A DNA stretch of 14,194 bases from Alphaproteobacteria bacterium (lineage in GTDB: Bacteria > Pseudomonadota > Alphaproteobacteria > UBA6615). The position numbers and the translations under genes were made by a program. The stretch's first letter is position 1; each line of letters opens with the position of its first letter. This document shows, in pieces, positions 7,456 to 14,116 of this stretch. Location: positions 1 to 14,194 of the forward strand of contig JAQWSA010000091.1 in assembly GCA_029243445.1 (NCBI GenBank), given 5' to 3'. Under the pieces are notes generated by a model, which was given only the letters and a program-made list of their open reading frames with translations, was not told the DNA's origin and did not search any database.

Positions 7456-8511
7456 TTATTGTATTTCGACCGTTTTTCCGTCCACTTCTTTCAACTTCCC
7501 GTAATGTGTAAAGGTATTTGTCATATACCAGTTAAAAAATTCTCTGTAGGTCTGTGTGGGATATTTTGCTGGATTACTATTTGACTGGCACGTTGGTAAG
7601 CACTCGCCTATTGCTTCGAAGTTAGGGTTTACGAAGCAGGCCAGAGAATACCTATCATTTTTACGTGGTGGCACCACTCTATGCGGAGTGGCTCTAAAAC
7701 GATCATTTGACCAACGCCCAAGGAATTGTCCCGCGTTAACAATTAAAGCATCATCAGGAATTTCTGGGATAAACCATATACCATTATTATCTAGAACCTG
7801 CAGACCTTCTTCGTTTGCGGGGGGTAAAAACGTCATAAAACCTGTATCGGCATGTGCATTCACCCCCATCTCATCTCCCTCTTTATTTTCTTTGGGGGGA
7901 TACTTAGCTACACGAAAATATGTATAATTTTGGTCAAACATAGAATCAAAATAGTCAGCTGGTAGGTCTAAAGAAAGTGCCCATAAAGGTAAAAGTTTTT
8001 TCCCTAGTTTTGTAATGGTCTCTAAATAGTTTTCGGCCGATGTCCTAAATCCAGGTAGAGTTTTTTCGGGCAGCCAAGGCATTTTACCGTAGAAAGGGTC
8101 TCCAGCTTTTACGTGAGGATTATCTTCGGAAAAATCTGTGGCCACAACAAAACACTCTACATTATCCAATTTCCGACTTTCGTGATATTCAGAATGGGTT
8201 GTAATAGCAGCATATGCGGGAGCATAACCCTTTTGATCTGTGGTAATAGGTACGCTCATTTTAACTTCGAGTGGAAGGTCGTGAAAACGTTTGGCTTCCG
8301 ACTCCATGTTTCGTATGGTTTCTTTCGGTACGCCATGATTTATAATGCACATAAACCCAAGTGTCTGCCAAACTTCTCGCCATTCTTCGACAAGGTTATA
8401 AATGGCTTTATCATCTCCTGCGAGCACGGGGCCAACGTCAATTATAGGTAACGGTCTTCGTTCTATTTTTTTATTCGTATCAATATGTTTATTTTGATCT
8501 AAACTATTCAT
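7456..8511 (-). CDS. 2-oxoglutarate/Fe(II)-dependent dioxygenase, isopenicillin-N-synthase-like
   Basis: This 351-residue protein belongs to the IPNS/DIOX family. Residues about 20-140 form the non-haem dioxygenase N-domain (PLPIIDVGPVL, then LGFMCIINHGVP at 51-62). Residues about 190-300 form the 2OG-FeII-Oxy domain. The iron triad is complete: H220-A-D222 and H277 (ATPHRV). The co-substrate motif R287-Y-S289 is present, favouring true 2-oxoglutarate use. The expected chemistry is hydroxylation, desaturation or ring closure of a small molecule, coupled to decarboxylation of 2-oxoglutarate. The ATG at 8511 has only a weak purine-rich site upstream. The gene is followed after 31 bp by the GST, so a two-step action on one compound is possible. 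In bacteria such proteins are often of unknown substrate. A 14-bp palindrome sits 34 bp upstream. Confidence 0.92.
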   Translation of the reverse strand: MNSLDQNKHIDTNKKIERRPLPIIDVGPVLAGDDKAIYNLVEEWREVWQTLGFMCIINHGVPKETIRNMESEAKRFHDLPLEVKMSVPITTDQKGYAPAYAAITTHSEYHESRKLDNVECFVVATDFSEDNPHVKAGDPFYGKMPWLPEKTLPGFRTSAENYLETITKLGKKLLPLWALSLDLPADYFDSMFDQNYTYFRVAKYPPKENKEGDEMGVNAHADTGFMTFLPPANEEGLQVLDNNGIWFIPEIPDDALIVNAGQFLGRWSNDRFRATPHRVVPPRKNDRYSLACFVNPNFEAIGECLPTCQSNSNPAKYPTQTYREFFNWYMTNTFTHYGKLKEVDGKTVEIQ

Positions 8512-8544
8512 AGCATCTCTTTCTACTTATCTCATATTTAAGAT

Positions 8545-8558
8545 TTTACTATAGTAAA
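8545..8558. promoter_or_regulatory. 14-bp palindrome upstream of the dioxygenase gene
   Basis: TTTACTATAGTAAA is a perfect 14-bp palindrome in the 119-bp gap between two minus-strand genes, ending 33 bases before the dioxygenase ATG. Its core contains TATAGT, which could serve as a -10 on the minus strand, although there is no -35 match upstream. A repressor or activator site at the promoter of the dioxygenase-GST pair is possible. Confidence 0.35.
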
Positions 8559-8630
8559 GCTTGTTTATTATTTTTTTAGCCTGAATAAATTTTATTATAT
8601 CAACAAAAAGTAATAGATGGATTCCACTTA

Positions 8631-9725
8631 TTATAAAACCTTCGAGAGCCAATCTATCATATAGGTGCGATATTGGAATGCGTGATTGTGGCAACAGTGG
8701 ACACCATCCTCATCTAAAGCCAGAGTGGCTTGACCAGTAAGGGAATCTACTATTCGCTTTGCTTGTTTCCAATTGAATATCTGATCTCGTTTACCGTGAA
8801 CAACAAGTGTTGGAGTTTTGATTGTTGTTATACAATCATCAAGAGTAGCCTTTCCCATTAAAGATAATGCTTCCTTTTCGCTTTTCGCGCCAGTAGCGTG
8901 TCGAAATCCATCACGGATTAAAAAAGGCATATTAGGAAAATCACTGAGGTCATAAGTCCCTCCAAAAACTACAGTAGCTGCTATTTCCTTGTTGGAAGCT
9001 GCGGCACGCATGACATAATAACCACCGAGGCTACGGCCTAGAGTTCCAATTCGTTTACTGTCAATTTCGGGTCTTTGGGAAACCGATTCAAATACCGCCA
9101 GTATACAGTTTTCATAACCTTCCTCAAGAAATGCATCTTTGTGAACTTCTCCTTGTCCAGGTCCGTCGAAGGCAAAACTTGCAAGACCCCTTTGTATACA
9201 CATTTCAGAAATAGTGTTAAAATCTTCTTTAGTAGAATCCAGACCTGGAACTAGTAAAACGCAGGGTACAGGAGTGTTTGCTTCTTTAGGTAAGCGTAAG
9301 AACCCAGGTATTTTTAAATTTTTAAAGGCAATTTCTAACCGCTCGGCAGGCGGCAGTAATAAGGGAGCTGCTTCCCGAAATGCAGAGACTTTACGTTGTT
9401 GTAACTCTGCCTTTAACTCTGGTGTATTAAAGGCAACTATTTGTCCACAATGGTATGCTAGGCTGGCTCTTAACAGTGCTTCGCCAGTACTAAAATGGTA
9501 ACCGTCTGCTTTTCTACTTTTAGCAAGTGAAATATAATTATCACCCATCTCAGCCCAAGCGCATGGCCAGTCATTCCAACCGCTAACTTGTCTATGAACT
9601 CTCAGAACATCATTAGTGTCCACACCATCTGCGGTAAGACGTGGAAGCCAATACTCGAATAGATCTTTGCTGTAATTGTCTATATTTTTTTTTTCATACA
9701 TTACAGTGTTTTTATTATTAGCCAT
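8631..9725 (-). CDS. Alpha/beta hydrolase, dihydroxypseudooxynicotine-hydrolase / FrsA-like (copy 1)
   Basis: This 364-residue protein has a helical N-terminal domain (about 15-125, with WNDWPCAWAEMGD and FSTGEALLRASLAYH) followed by an alpha/beta hydrolase domain. The elbow is G230-R231-S232-L233-G234, the acid D314 in HGKRDQ, and the His H343 in EDGVH. LVPGLDSTKE at 158-167 and FDGPGQGE at 186-193 are hallmarks of the group that includes 2,6-dihydroxypseudooxynicotine hydrolase of nicotine-degrading Arthrobacter, which cleaves a C-C bond beside a keto group, and FrsA-like proteins. The gene is about 100 bp downstream of the glycerate kinase and 119 bp upstream of the dioxygenase. A second family member lies at 11205-12272. 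The ATG at 9725 has AGGA nine bases upstream. C-C or ester hydrolysis of a ring-derived ketone is inference. Confidence 0.88.
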   Translation of the reverse strand: MANNKNTVMYEKKNIDNYSKDLFEYWLPRLTADGVDTNDVLRVHRQVSGWNDWPCAWAEMGDNYISLAKSRKADGYHFSTGEALLRASLAYHCGQIVAFNTPELKAELQQRKVSAFREAAPLLLPPAERLEIAFKNLKIPGFLRLPKEANTPVPCVLLVPGLDSTKEDFNTISEMCIQRGLASFAFDGPGQGEVHKDAFLEEGYENCILAVFESVSQRPEIDSKRIGTLGRSLGGYYVMRAAASNKEIAATVVFGGTYDLSDFPNMPFLIRDGFRHATGAKSEKEALSLMGKATLDDCITTIKTPTLVVHGKRDQIFNWKQAKRIVDSLTGQATLALDEDGVHCCHNHAFQYRTYMIDWLSKVL

Positions 9726-9790
9726 TAGTGATTTTCCTTAGGCTTTAATTATAATATTTAATTAAATTCTAATATACACTTCTAATGCTT

Positions 9791-9827
9791 GTTTTCTAAA
9801 ATTACAGGTAAAATTTAATCAGAAAAC
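9791..9827. repeat. 7-bp inverted repeat at the end of the glycerate kinase gene
   Basis: GTTTTCT (9791-9797) and AGAAAAC (9821-9827) pair across 23 bases. Inside them, AAATT and AATTT can extend the structure. The outer arm reaches the TAG stop of the glycerate kinase. It could be an mRNA 3' structure on the minus strand, but it is AT-rich and no T-run follows, so termination is uncertain. Confidence 0.3.
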
Positions 9828-11065
9828 TACTTTTCTATTAGTATTGCGCGAAAGTCATTGACGTTAGTGTAAGTAGGGCCTGTATGAATTAAGCCATCAA
9901 TTTTTTTAAAAAACTTATATGAATTATTACTTCTAAGGTAATGATTAGGCTTCAATTTAATGTTCGCTGCTTTTTTTAAGGTATCGGGGCCAATTAGTGC
10001 GCCAGCATTATCTTCGCTGCCGTCAATACCATCTGTATCACAGGCCAGCGCATAAATATTAGGTGCTCCGTTTAGCTTTCGGGCGAGTGCTAAGCAGTAC
10101 TCGGTATTTGGTCCGCCAGCTCCATTGCCAGTAAGGGTTACAGTGAGTTCACCTCCGGAAATAATTATTGTACCTTGTTTAGCAGCTAATGCTTGTTTTG
10201 CGTGCTCTGAAGCAATAACCCTTGCTTCACCCTCCACCATGTCCCCTAATAGTAATACTTTGTAACCAGCGTTTATCGCAAACTCTTTTGCTGCGTTTAA
10301 AGCTATTGCAGGAGTTGCAATAAGTTTTGTAGAGGTGTTTGCAAAACATTTGTCGCCAGGCTTTGGGCTTTCATCTACTCCTTTTTCCAGATGGATTAGG
10401 GCGTTATGAGGCATGACAATATTATATTTTTTAATAATAGAAATTGCCTCTTCAAATGTAGTTGGGTCAGGTACTGTAGGACCAGATGCGATGGTAGCTA
10501 TATCATTACCGGGTACATCTGAAATAATTAGTGTCTCGAGCCTTGCCGGAGCCACGGAACGGGCTAGTCGTCCACCTTTGATTGCAGATATATGTTTACG
10601 TACGCAGTTTATAGAGCTGATTGGTGCGCCTGATTTTAACAAAGCTATATTAATTTTTTTCTTATCGTCTAGAGATAGACCATTTGCAGGCAATGTTAGT
10701 AGTGATGAGCCACCGCCAGATATCAATACAATTACTAGGTCTCGAGATGTAAGGTCTTTTGTGTATTCAAGGATGCGTTGGCTTGCCTTTAAGCCTATTT
10801 GGTCTGGCACTGGGTGTGAAGCTTCAACAATATGGATTCGTCCGTTTTCTATTTTATGTCCGTAACGGGTGATAACCAATCCTTCCAAAGGACCTGACCA
10901 CTTTTCTTCCAAAACTTTAGCCATGGCAGCTGAAGCCTTACCTGCCCCTAATACAATTGTACGGCCTAGGGGAGGGTTAGGAATGTATTTGGGCAAACAA
11001 ATACTGGGCTGCACAGCAGCTAAAGCTTCATCAAATATCTTTCGTAATAGGACCTCTGGGGTCAT
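9827..11065 (-). CDS. Glycerate 2-kinase, MOFRL type (GckA/TtuD-like)
   Basis: This 412-residue enzyme phosphorylates D-glycerate with ATP to 2-phosphoglycerate, feeding lower glycolysis; the family is often mislabelled hydroxypyruvate reductase (TtuD). Numbered from the ATG at 11065, GAGK at 40-43 gives the catalytic Lys, ISGGGSS is at 115-121, and the MOFRL part carries SGGE (303-306), GGPN (317-320), DTDG (343-346) and a TGPTYTNVND end motif (395-404), where Tyr399 replaces the usual Gly. The frame is open seven codons further to a TTG at 11086, but that TTG overlaps the GGAGG site itself, so the ATG is preferred although the spacing is long (about 13 bases). It stops with TAG. The gene lies between two related alpha/beta hydrolases. 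Glycerate, or its precursors tartronate semialdehyde and hydroxypyruvate, may be an end product of the local pathway. Confidence 0.93.
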   Translation of the reverse strand: MTPEVLLRKIFDEALAAVQPSICLPKYIPNPPLGRTIVLGAGKASAAMAKVLEEKWSGPLEGLVITRYGHKIENGRIHIVEASHPVPDQIGLKASQRILEYTKDLTSRDLVIVLISGGGSSLLTLPANGLSLDDKKKINIALLKSGAPISSINCVRKHISAIKGGRLARSVAPARLETLIISDVPGNDIATIASGPTVPDPTTFEEAISIIKKYNIVMPHNALIHLEKGVDESPKPGDKCFANTSTKLIATPAIALNAAKEFAINAGYKVLLLGDMVEGEARVIASEHAKQALAAKQGTIIISGGELTVTLTGNGAGGPNTEYCLALARKLNGAPNIYALACDTDGIDGSEDNAGALIGPDTLKKAANIKLKPNHYLRSNNSYKFFKKIDGLIHTGPTYTNVNDFRAILIEK

Positions 11066-11079
11066 AAATTTAGCTAGTC

Positions 11080-11170
11080 CCTCCAATTAAAAACTTATGA
11101 ACCATGCTCTGCATAGTTTTATTATATTATAAATTAATTAGTATTTCATGCCCCAATATTTAATTGGAGG
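11080..11170. repeat. 11-bp inverted repeat around the glycerate kinase promoter/RBS
   Basis: CCTCCAATTAA (11080-11090) and its exact reverse complement TTAATTGGAGG (11160-11170) are 69 bases apart. On the minus strand the distal arm contains GGAGG, the only Shine-Dalgarno match before the glycerate kinase ATG, and the proximal arm carries CCTCC, which can pair with it. The overlapping -10-like boxes at 11121-11131 lie between the arms. Read-through mRNA would contain both arms; mRNA started between them would contain only the Shine-Dalgarno arm. Confidence 0.45.
11121..11156 (-). promoter_or_regulatory. Possible internal promoter for the glycerate kinase
   Basis: On the minus strand two overlapping TATAAT boxes lie at 11121-11131 (TATAATATAAT), with TTGGGG at 11151-11156 as a weak -35. 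The spacing is 19 bases to the upstream TATAAT and 17 to a TTTATA at 11128-11133. Transcription would start near 11115, giving a leader of about 50 bases. The region is AT-rich, so chance matches are likely. Confidence 0.3.
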
Positions 11171-11190
11171 AGATTACACATATCCATGGA

Positions 11191-11215
11191 AAAACTTATA
11201 AAGGTTATAAGTTTT
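11191..11215 (-). terminator. Perfect 11-bp AT-rich hairpin over the stop codon of the hydrolase gene
   Basis: AAAACTTATAA (11191-11201), a three-base loop, and TTATAAGTTTT (11205-11215) form a perfect stem. On the minus strand the TAA stop of the hydrolase gene lies at the inner end of the first arm, and the second arm ends in five T. Position and T-run fit a transcription end or mRNA-stabilising structure; the low GC of the stem (two G-C pairs) makes it a weak intrinsic terminator at best. Confidence 0.45.
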
Positions 11216-12272
11216 CTAATTGTTCGGCCATCCAGTCTGCTGTCTGCAGTCGATAACGATATGCTCGGTTATTGGCGACATGGTTACCATCCTCGATTAT
11301 TAACAGTTCTACGGGTCCAGAAACCTCTGCAGCTAATCTTTCTGCATCTTTATATGATATTAAACGATCAAGCTTACCGGCAACGATAAATATTGGACAA
11401 GTTATTTCTTGAGCCACCCCTTTAAGGGAGAACTTTAGCGATAGAAGGCGTGCTTCTTCTTCATTAGTAGAATGAGAACGAACACGGAATGCTTCTCGTG
11501 TTAAAATAGGTAGGCTGTCCCATATGGTGCCCCAATCATAAGGGCCTGACAGTCCAATACATGCTTTGATTCGTTTTTCGTAAGCCGCTGCCCTAGGAAC
11601 GTAGTATCCTCCTAGGCTGACTCCCCATAAACCTATGCTGTTAGCATCTAAGTCATTTCTTTTTTCAATATAGTCAATAACTGACCCAATAGGAACTTCA
11701 TAATCATGTCTAATGCCAAATTCATATTCACCTTCTCCCTGACCTGGCCCGTCGAAAGTAAGGGTAGCTAAATTTCTATCAAGAAATAAATTTTCATAAG
11801 CACCCATTTCTTCTTTGGATGAATCTAGTCCCATTGCCAATATAACAACTGATGGCGTTTTGGCATTCTGAGGTCGGCGCAGAATACCAGCCAGTGATTT
11901 ACCCTGATAGGGTATTTCAACTCTTTCACCCGGTGGCTTTAAATGAGGAAGTGCTAGATTACGACAATTAACTGCTTTCATGTGCGTTTCGCGCATTTGA
12001 GCAATATCATTAACAAATAAAAATTTTGCAAAGTGATAACAAACGCCTGCGGTAGTTAAATGCTCTCCAGCACTTAGACCGCAACCTTTTGATAGAGCAG
12101 CGCGACCCATTTCCTCGTGAATTTCTCCACGCGTTGCCCATGCTGAACACCAGTCTTCCCATCTCTCAATAGAGGCTGTTACCTCCTGAAAATCAGTCAA
12201 TGGGATACCGTTTGCTACGAATCTTGGGGCCCAATGATTCAATGCTGCTTCAACGCGAGGGTCATTAGCCAC
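11205..12272 (-). CDS. Alpha/beta hydrolase, dihydroxypseudooxynicotine-hydrolase / FrsA-like (copy 2), GTG start
   Basis: This 355-residue protein is a clear paralogue of the product of 8631-9725. Both share the helical N-domain (ERWEDWCSAWATRGE at about 36-50, GLSAGEHLTTAGVCYH at 65-80), a PPGERVEIPY-type linker, GLDSSKEE (148-155) and FDGPGQGE (173-180). The triad is S219 in G217-V-S-L-G221, D302 in GKLDR, and H331 in EDGNHVANN. The start is GTG at 12272 with a strong AGAGGAG (12281-12287) eight bases upstream; no ATG in frame lies nearby. The gene is 61 bp downstream of the amidohydrolase and probably co-transcribed with it. Copy 1 has HCCHNH where this one has HVANN, so the two may act on different ketones or esters. 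The exact reaction is not assignable; C-C hydrolysis is the family precedent. Confidence 0.88.
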   Translation of the reverse strand: MANDPRVEAALNHWAPRFVANGIPLTDFQEVTASIERWEDWCSAWATRGEIHEEMGRAALSKGCGLSAGEHLTTAGVCYHFAKFLFVNDIAQMRETHMKAVNCRNLALPHLKPPGERVEIPYQGKSLAGILRRPQNAKTPSVVILAMGLDSSKEEMGAYENLFLDRNLATLTFDGPGQGEGEYEFGIRHDYEVPIGSVIDYIEKRNDLDANSIGLWGVSLGGYYVPRAAAYEKRIKACIGLSGPYDWGTIWDSLPILTREAFRVRSHSTNEEEARLLSLKFSLKGVAQEITCPIFIVAGKLDRLISYKDAERLAAEVSGPVELLIIEDGNHVANNRAYRYRLQTADWMAEQLENL

Positions 12273-12333
12273 GACCTATACTCCTCTGAAAGATAAATTA
12301 ATTTAAGTTGGTTACAATTAGTTTGTTTTAAAT

Positions 12334-13740
12334 CTAGTGCCATACTGGTTTTGCTCTTTCAGAGACACCAGCTTTTTTTGCAATGGCCCTTCCTCTTTGA
12401 GTTGCTTCTTCTATCACCTCATTTACACCCGTAAAATTAATAAATTGACCTTCTGAAAGAATTATATTTCCATCTATTATTACAGTGTGGGCATCGGCGC
12501 CTCTGGCGCAGCATATAAAGTTGGCTATAGGGTTGTGGATCACTTGTAAATGCGGACCTCGCATATCAAATACAGATATATCGGCACGTTTTCCTGCCTC
12601 AAGAGAGCCTATTTCATCTTCCATACCAAGTGCTTTAGCAGCATTTATTGTTGCCATTTCTAAAGAACGCTCAATTGGCATTACTTTAGGGTTTAAGTGA
12701 TTCGTGTTTTGTATCAGTGTACAAGCTTTCATCTGTTCAACAATGTCTACTGAGTAGTCAACCATTGGACCATCAGTGCCTAGGGCACAATTAACTCCAG
12801 CTTTTATTAGTCGTACCCATGGTCCAATACCCCCTCCGCGCATAGATTCACTAGTAGGGGTATAGACAGCATGACATCCAGACTCGGACATATGTTTAAT
12901 GTCTGTATCATTAATATTAATAGCGTGTATTAGTAACCAGTGATCGTCTAGCAACCCCATCTGCACTAAATAACGGACATCGGTTCTACCTGTTTCGCGC
13001 AAATAATGTAAATAACCCGTTTCCATAGAAAGTGTGCCGCCAGCTGTATGATTTGTTATCTTTAGGTCTTTTTCTTTAGCAAGTCGATAACCAGTTTCGA
13101 CTAGAATATCCGAGCTCATGCCTGCTGCTAGCCAATGCGCATTTGATTCAATTGCTAATGCCATACGTACTAATCCATTTTTATTCCCATTTAGATTATC
13201 TATTAATTCTGTAATATATGCTTCTGAATCACTCACGCTATGAGGGTGATTTGGATTAGATGGAGTTTGACAACGAAAATCCTTAGCAAAAACTTGACGA
13301 AATCCAATTTCTGCCATTGGTTCCACAGTAGCCTTAACTTCTGCTTCCATGGTTGTAGTAACTGAGTGATTTAGGCAGCAAGTGGTTCCCGTTCGAATCA
13401 TTTCAAGGGCGGATAAATAGGCTGAAGCCCGAATGTCTTGTGAGGTTAACTCTGCCGCGCATGGTAATAACAAACCGTTAACCCATTCCTCTAATAATAG
13501 ACCTGGAGCCAAGCCTTTAAATAGATTGTACCAATGATGTTGATGAAGGTTTATTAGGCCTGGAAGTACAATCATTCCCTTTGCATTTATACGTTTTGAG
13601 AACGAACCATGGGGTGTGTTTTCTAAAGGGCCAACGGAATCAATTCGACCATCATCTTCAATCAATACGTAACCATTTTCGTGGACGGCACGATTTTCGT
13701 TCATAGTAACTACGTGTCCATTTTCAATTAGCGTACTCAT
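12334..13740 (-). CDS. Amidohydrolase / metal-dependent deaminase, AtzA-TrzN-SsnA-like
   Basis: This 468-residue protein (from the ATG at 13740) belongs to the amidohydrolase superfamily branch of atrazine chlorohydrolase, guanine and S-adenosylhomocysteine deaminases. An N-terminal beta-sandwich part is followed by the TIM barrel. Predicted metal ligands are H66-x-H68 (NLHQHH), H231 (TNHTAGG), H272 (LIHAINI) and D323 (GTDGP). The barrel is closed by EIGSLEAGKRADISVFD at 376-392, the C-terminal signature of the group. Where relatives have HxxE after the third His, this has HTAG, so the usual catalytic Glu is absent. Hydrolytic removal of an amino or other group from an N-heterocycle is the likely reaction. 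A GGAG (13750-13753) nine bases before the ATG supports this start over a GTG at 13761, which has no site of its own. It is first in the six-gene minus-strand run. Confidence 0.9.
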   Translation of the reverse strand: MSTLIENGHVVTMNENRAVHENGYVLIEDDGRIDSVGPLENTPHGSFSKRINAKGMIVLPGLINLHQHHWYNLFKGLAPGLLLEEWVNGLLLPCAAELTSQDIRASAYLSALEMIRTGTTCCLNHSVTTTMEAEVKATVEPMAEIGFRQVFAKDFRCQTPSNPNHPHSVSDSEAYITELIDNLNGNKNGLVRMALAIESNAHWLAAGMSSDILVETGYRLAKEKDLKITNHTAGGTLSMETGYLHYLRETGRTDVRYLVQMGLLDDHWLLIHAININDTDIKHMSESGCHAVYTPTSESMRGGGIGPWVRLIKAGVNCALGTDGPMVDYSVDIVEQMKACTLIQNTNHLNPKVMPIERSLEMATINAAKALGMEDEIGSLEAGKRADISVFDMRGPHLQVIHNPIANFICCARGADAHTVIIDGNIILSEGQFINFTGVNEVIEEATQRGRAIAKKAGVSERAKPVWH

Positions 13741-13983
13741 TCTTTTAATCTCCACTAGCACTCGATTTATTTCAGGTTTTAATGCATTATTTTATTATTG
13801 TTATGAGATAAATTAGTTAATGACATTTACATGCAATTTTACGAATAACTTCAAATCGAATATTATTGAATTAGGGCTAAATATATTATGTTCGGTCTAC
13901 TCATGTTGTCACAGTTTGCTAAGTAAGATTTGAAAATATTTATAAACTCAATTTGCTTAACTATATAACATCTACTTAATGAA

Positions 13984-14015
13984 GGTATAAGGTTGGTATA
14001 ACCTTGTGGTATAAA
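13984..14015 (+). promoter_or_regulatory. Triple GGTATAA repeat with extended -10 promoter
   Basis: GGTATAA occurs at 13984-13990, 13995-14001 and 14008-14014, at start-to-start spacings of 11 and 13 bases, about one helical turn. The middle copy lies inside an inverted repeat, AAGGTT (13989-13994), five bases, AACCTT (14000-14005). The third copy forms an extended -10 box, TGGTATAAA (14007-14015), giving a predicted start near 14022. There is no good -35; the repeats occupy that place, so activator or repressor binding is likely. Confidence 0.5.
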
Positions 14016-14024
14016 ATATTTTTC

Positions 14025-14067
14025 TTACCAATTTGTGTTCTCCAATGCCTATAGAACATTTTGGTAA
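14025..14067 (+). promoter_or_regulatory. Structured 5' leader of the NIPSNAP gene
   Basis: Two nested stems can form: TTACCAA (14025-14031) with TTGGTAA (14061-14067), and TGTTCT (14036-14041) with AGAACA (14053-14058). They are separated by a 4/2-base internal loop and closed by an 11-base loop. The structure begins just after the predicted transcription start and is followed by A-rich, not T-rich, sequence, so it is a leader structure or protein-binding palindrome rather than a terminator. Confidence 0.4.
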
Positions 14068-14116
14068 AAAAAGTTGTAAATAAGTAAATTTATGATTTTA
14101 ACGGAGTAACTAAAAG

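Larger units (their letters stand above)
13741..14116. other. 376-bp divergent intergenic region
   Basis: No gene is seen here on either strand. The left two thirds (to about 13980) is AT-rich, presumably holds the promoter of the minus-strand amidohydrolase, and contains its ribosome binding site at 13750-13753; I could not fix a convincing -35/-10 pair. The right third holds three GGTATAA repeats, an extended -10 promoter and a structured leader for the plus-strand NIPSNAP gene. Confidence 0.6.

Noticed and set aside
7556..8451. Plus-strand frames of 123 and 112 codons
   Set aside because: Both are antisense to the 2-oxoglutarate dioxygenase, which has all family motifs.
10413..10865. 150-codon plus-strand open frame
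   Set aside because: It is antisense to the glycerate kinase core; its length reflects the codon pattern of the real gene.
11186..11389. 67-codon plus-strand frame preceded by GGAGGAG
   Set aside because: The purine run is 13 bases from the ATG and is one arm of the inverted repeat; the frame runs antisense through the hydrolase C-terminus and looks like no protein family.
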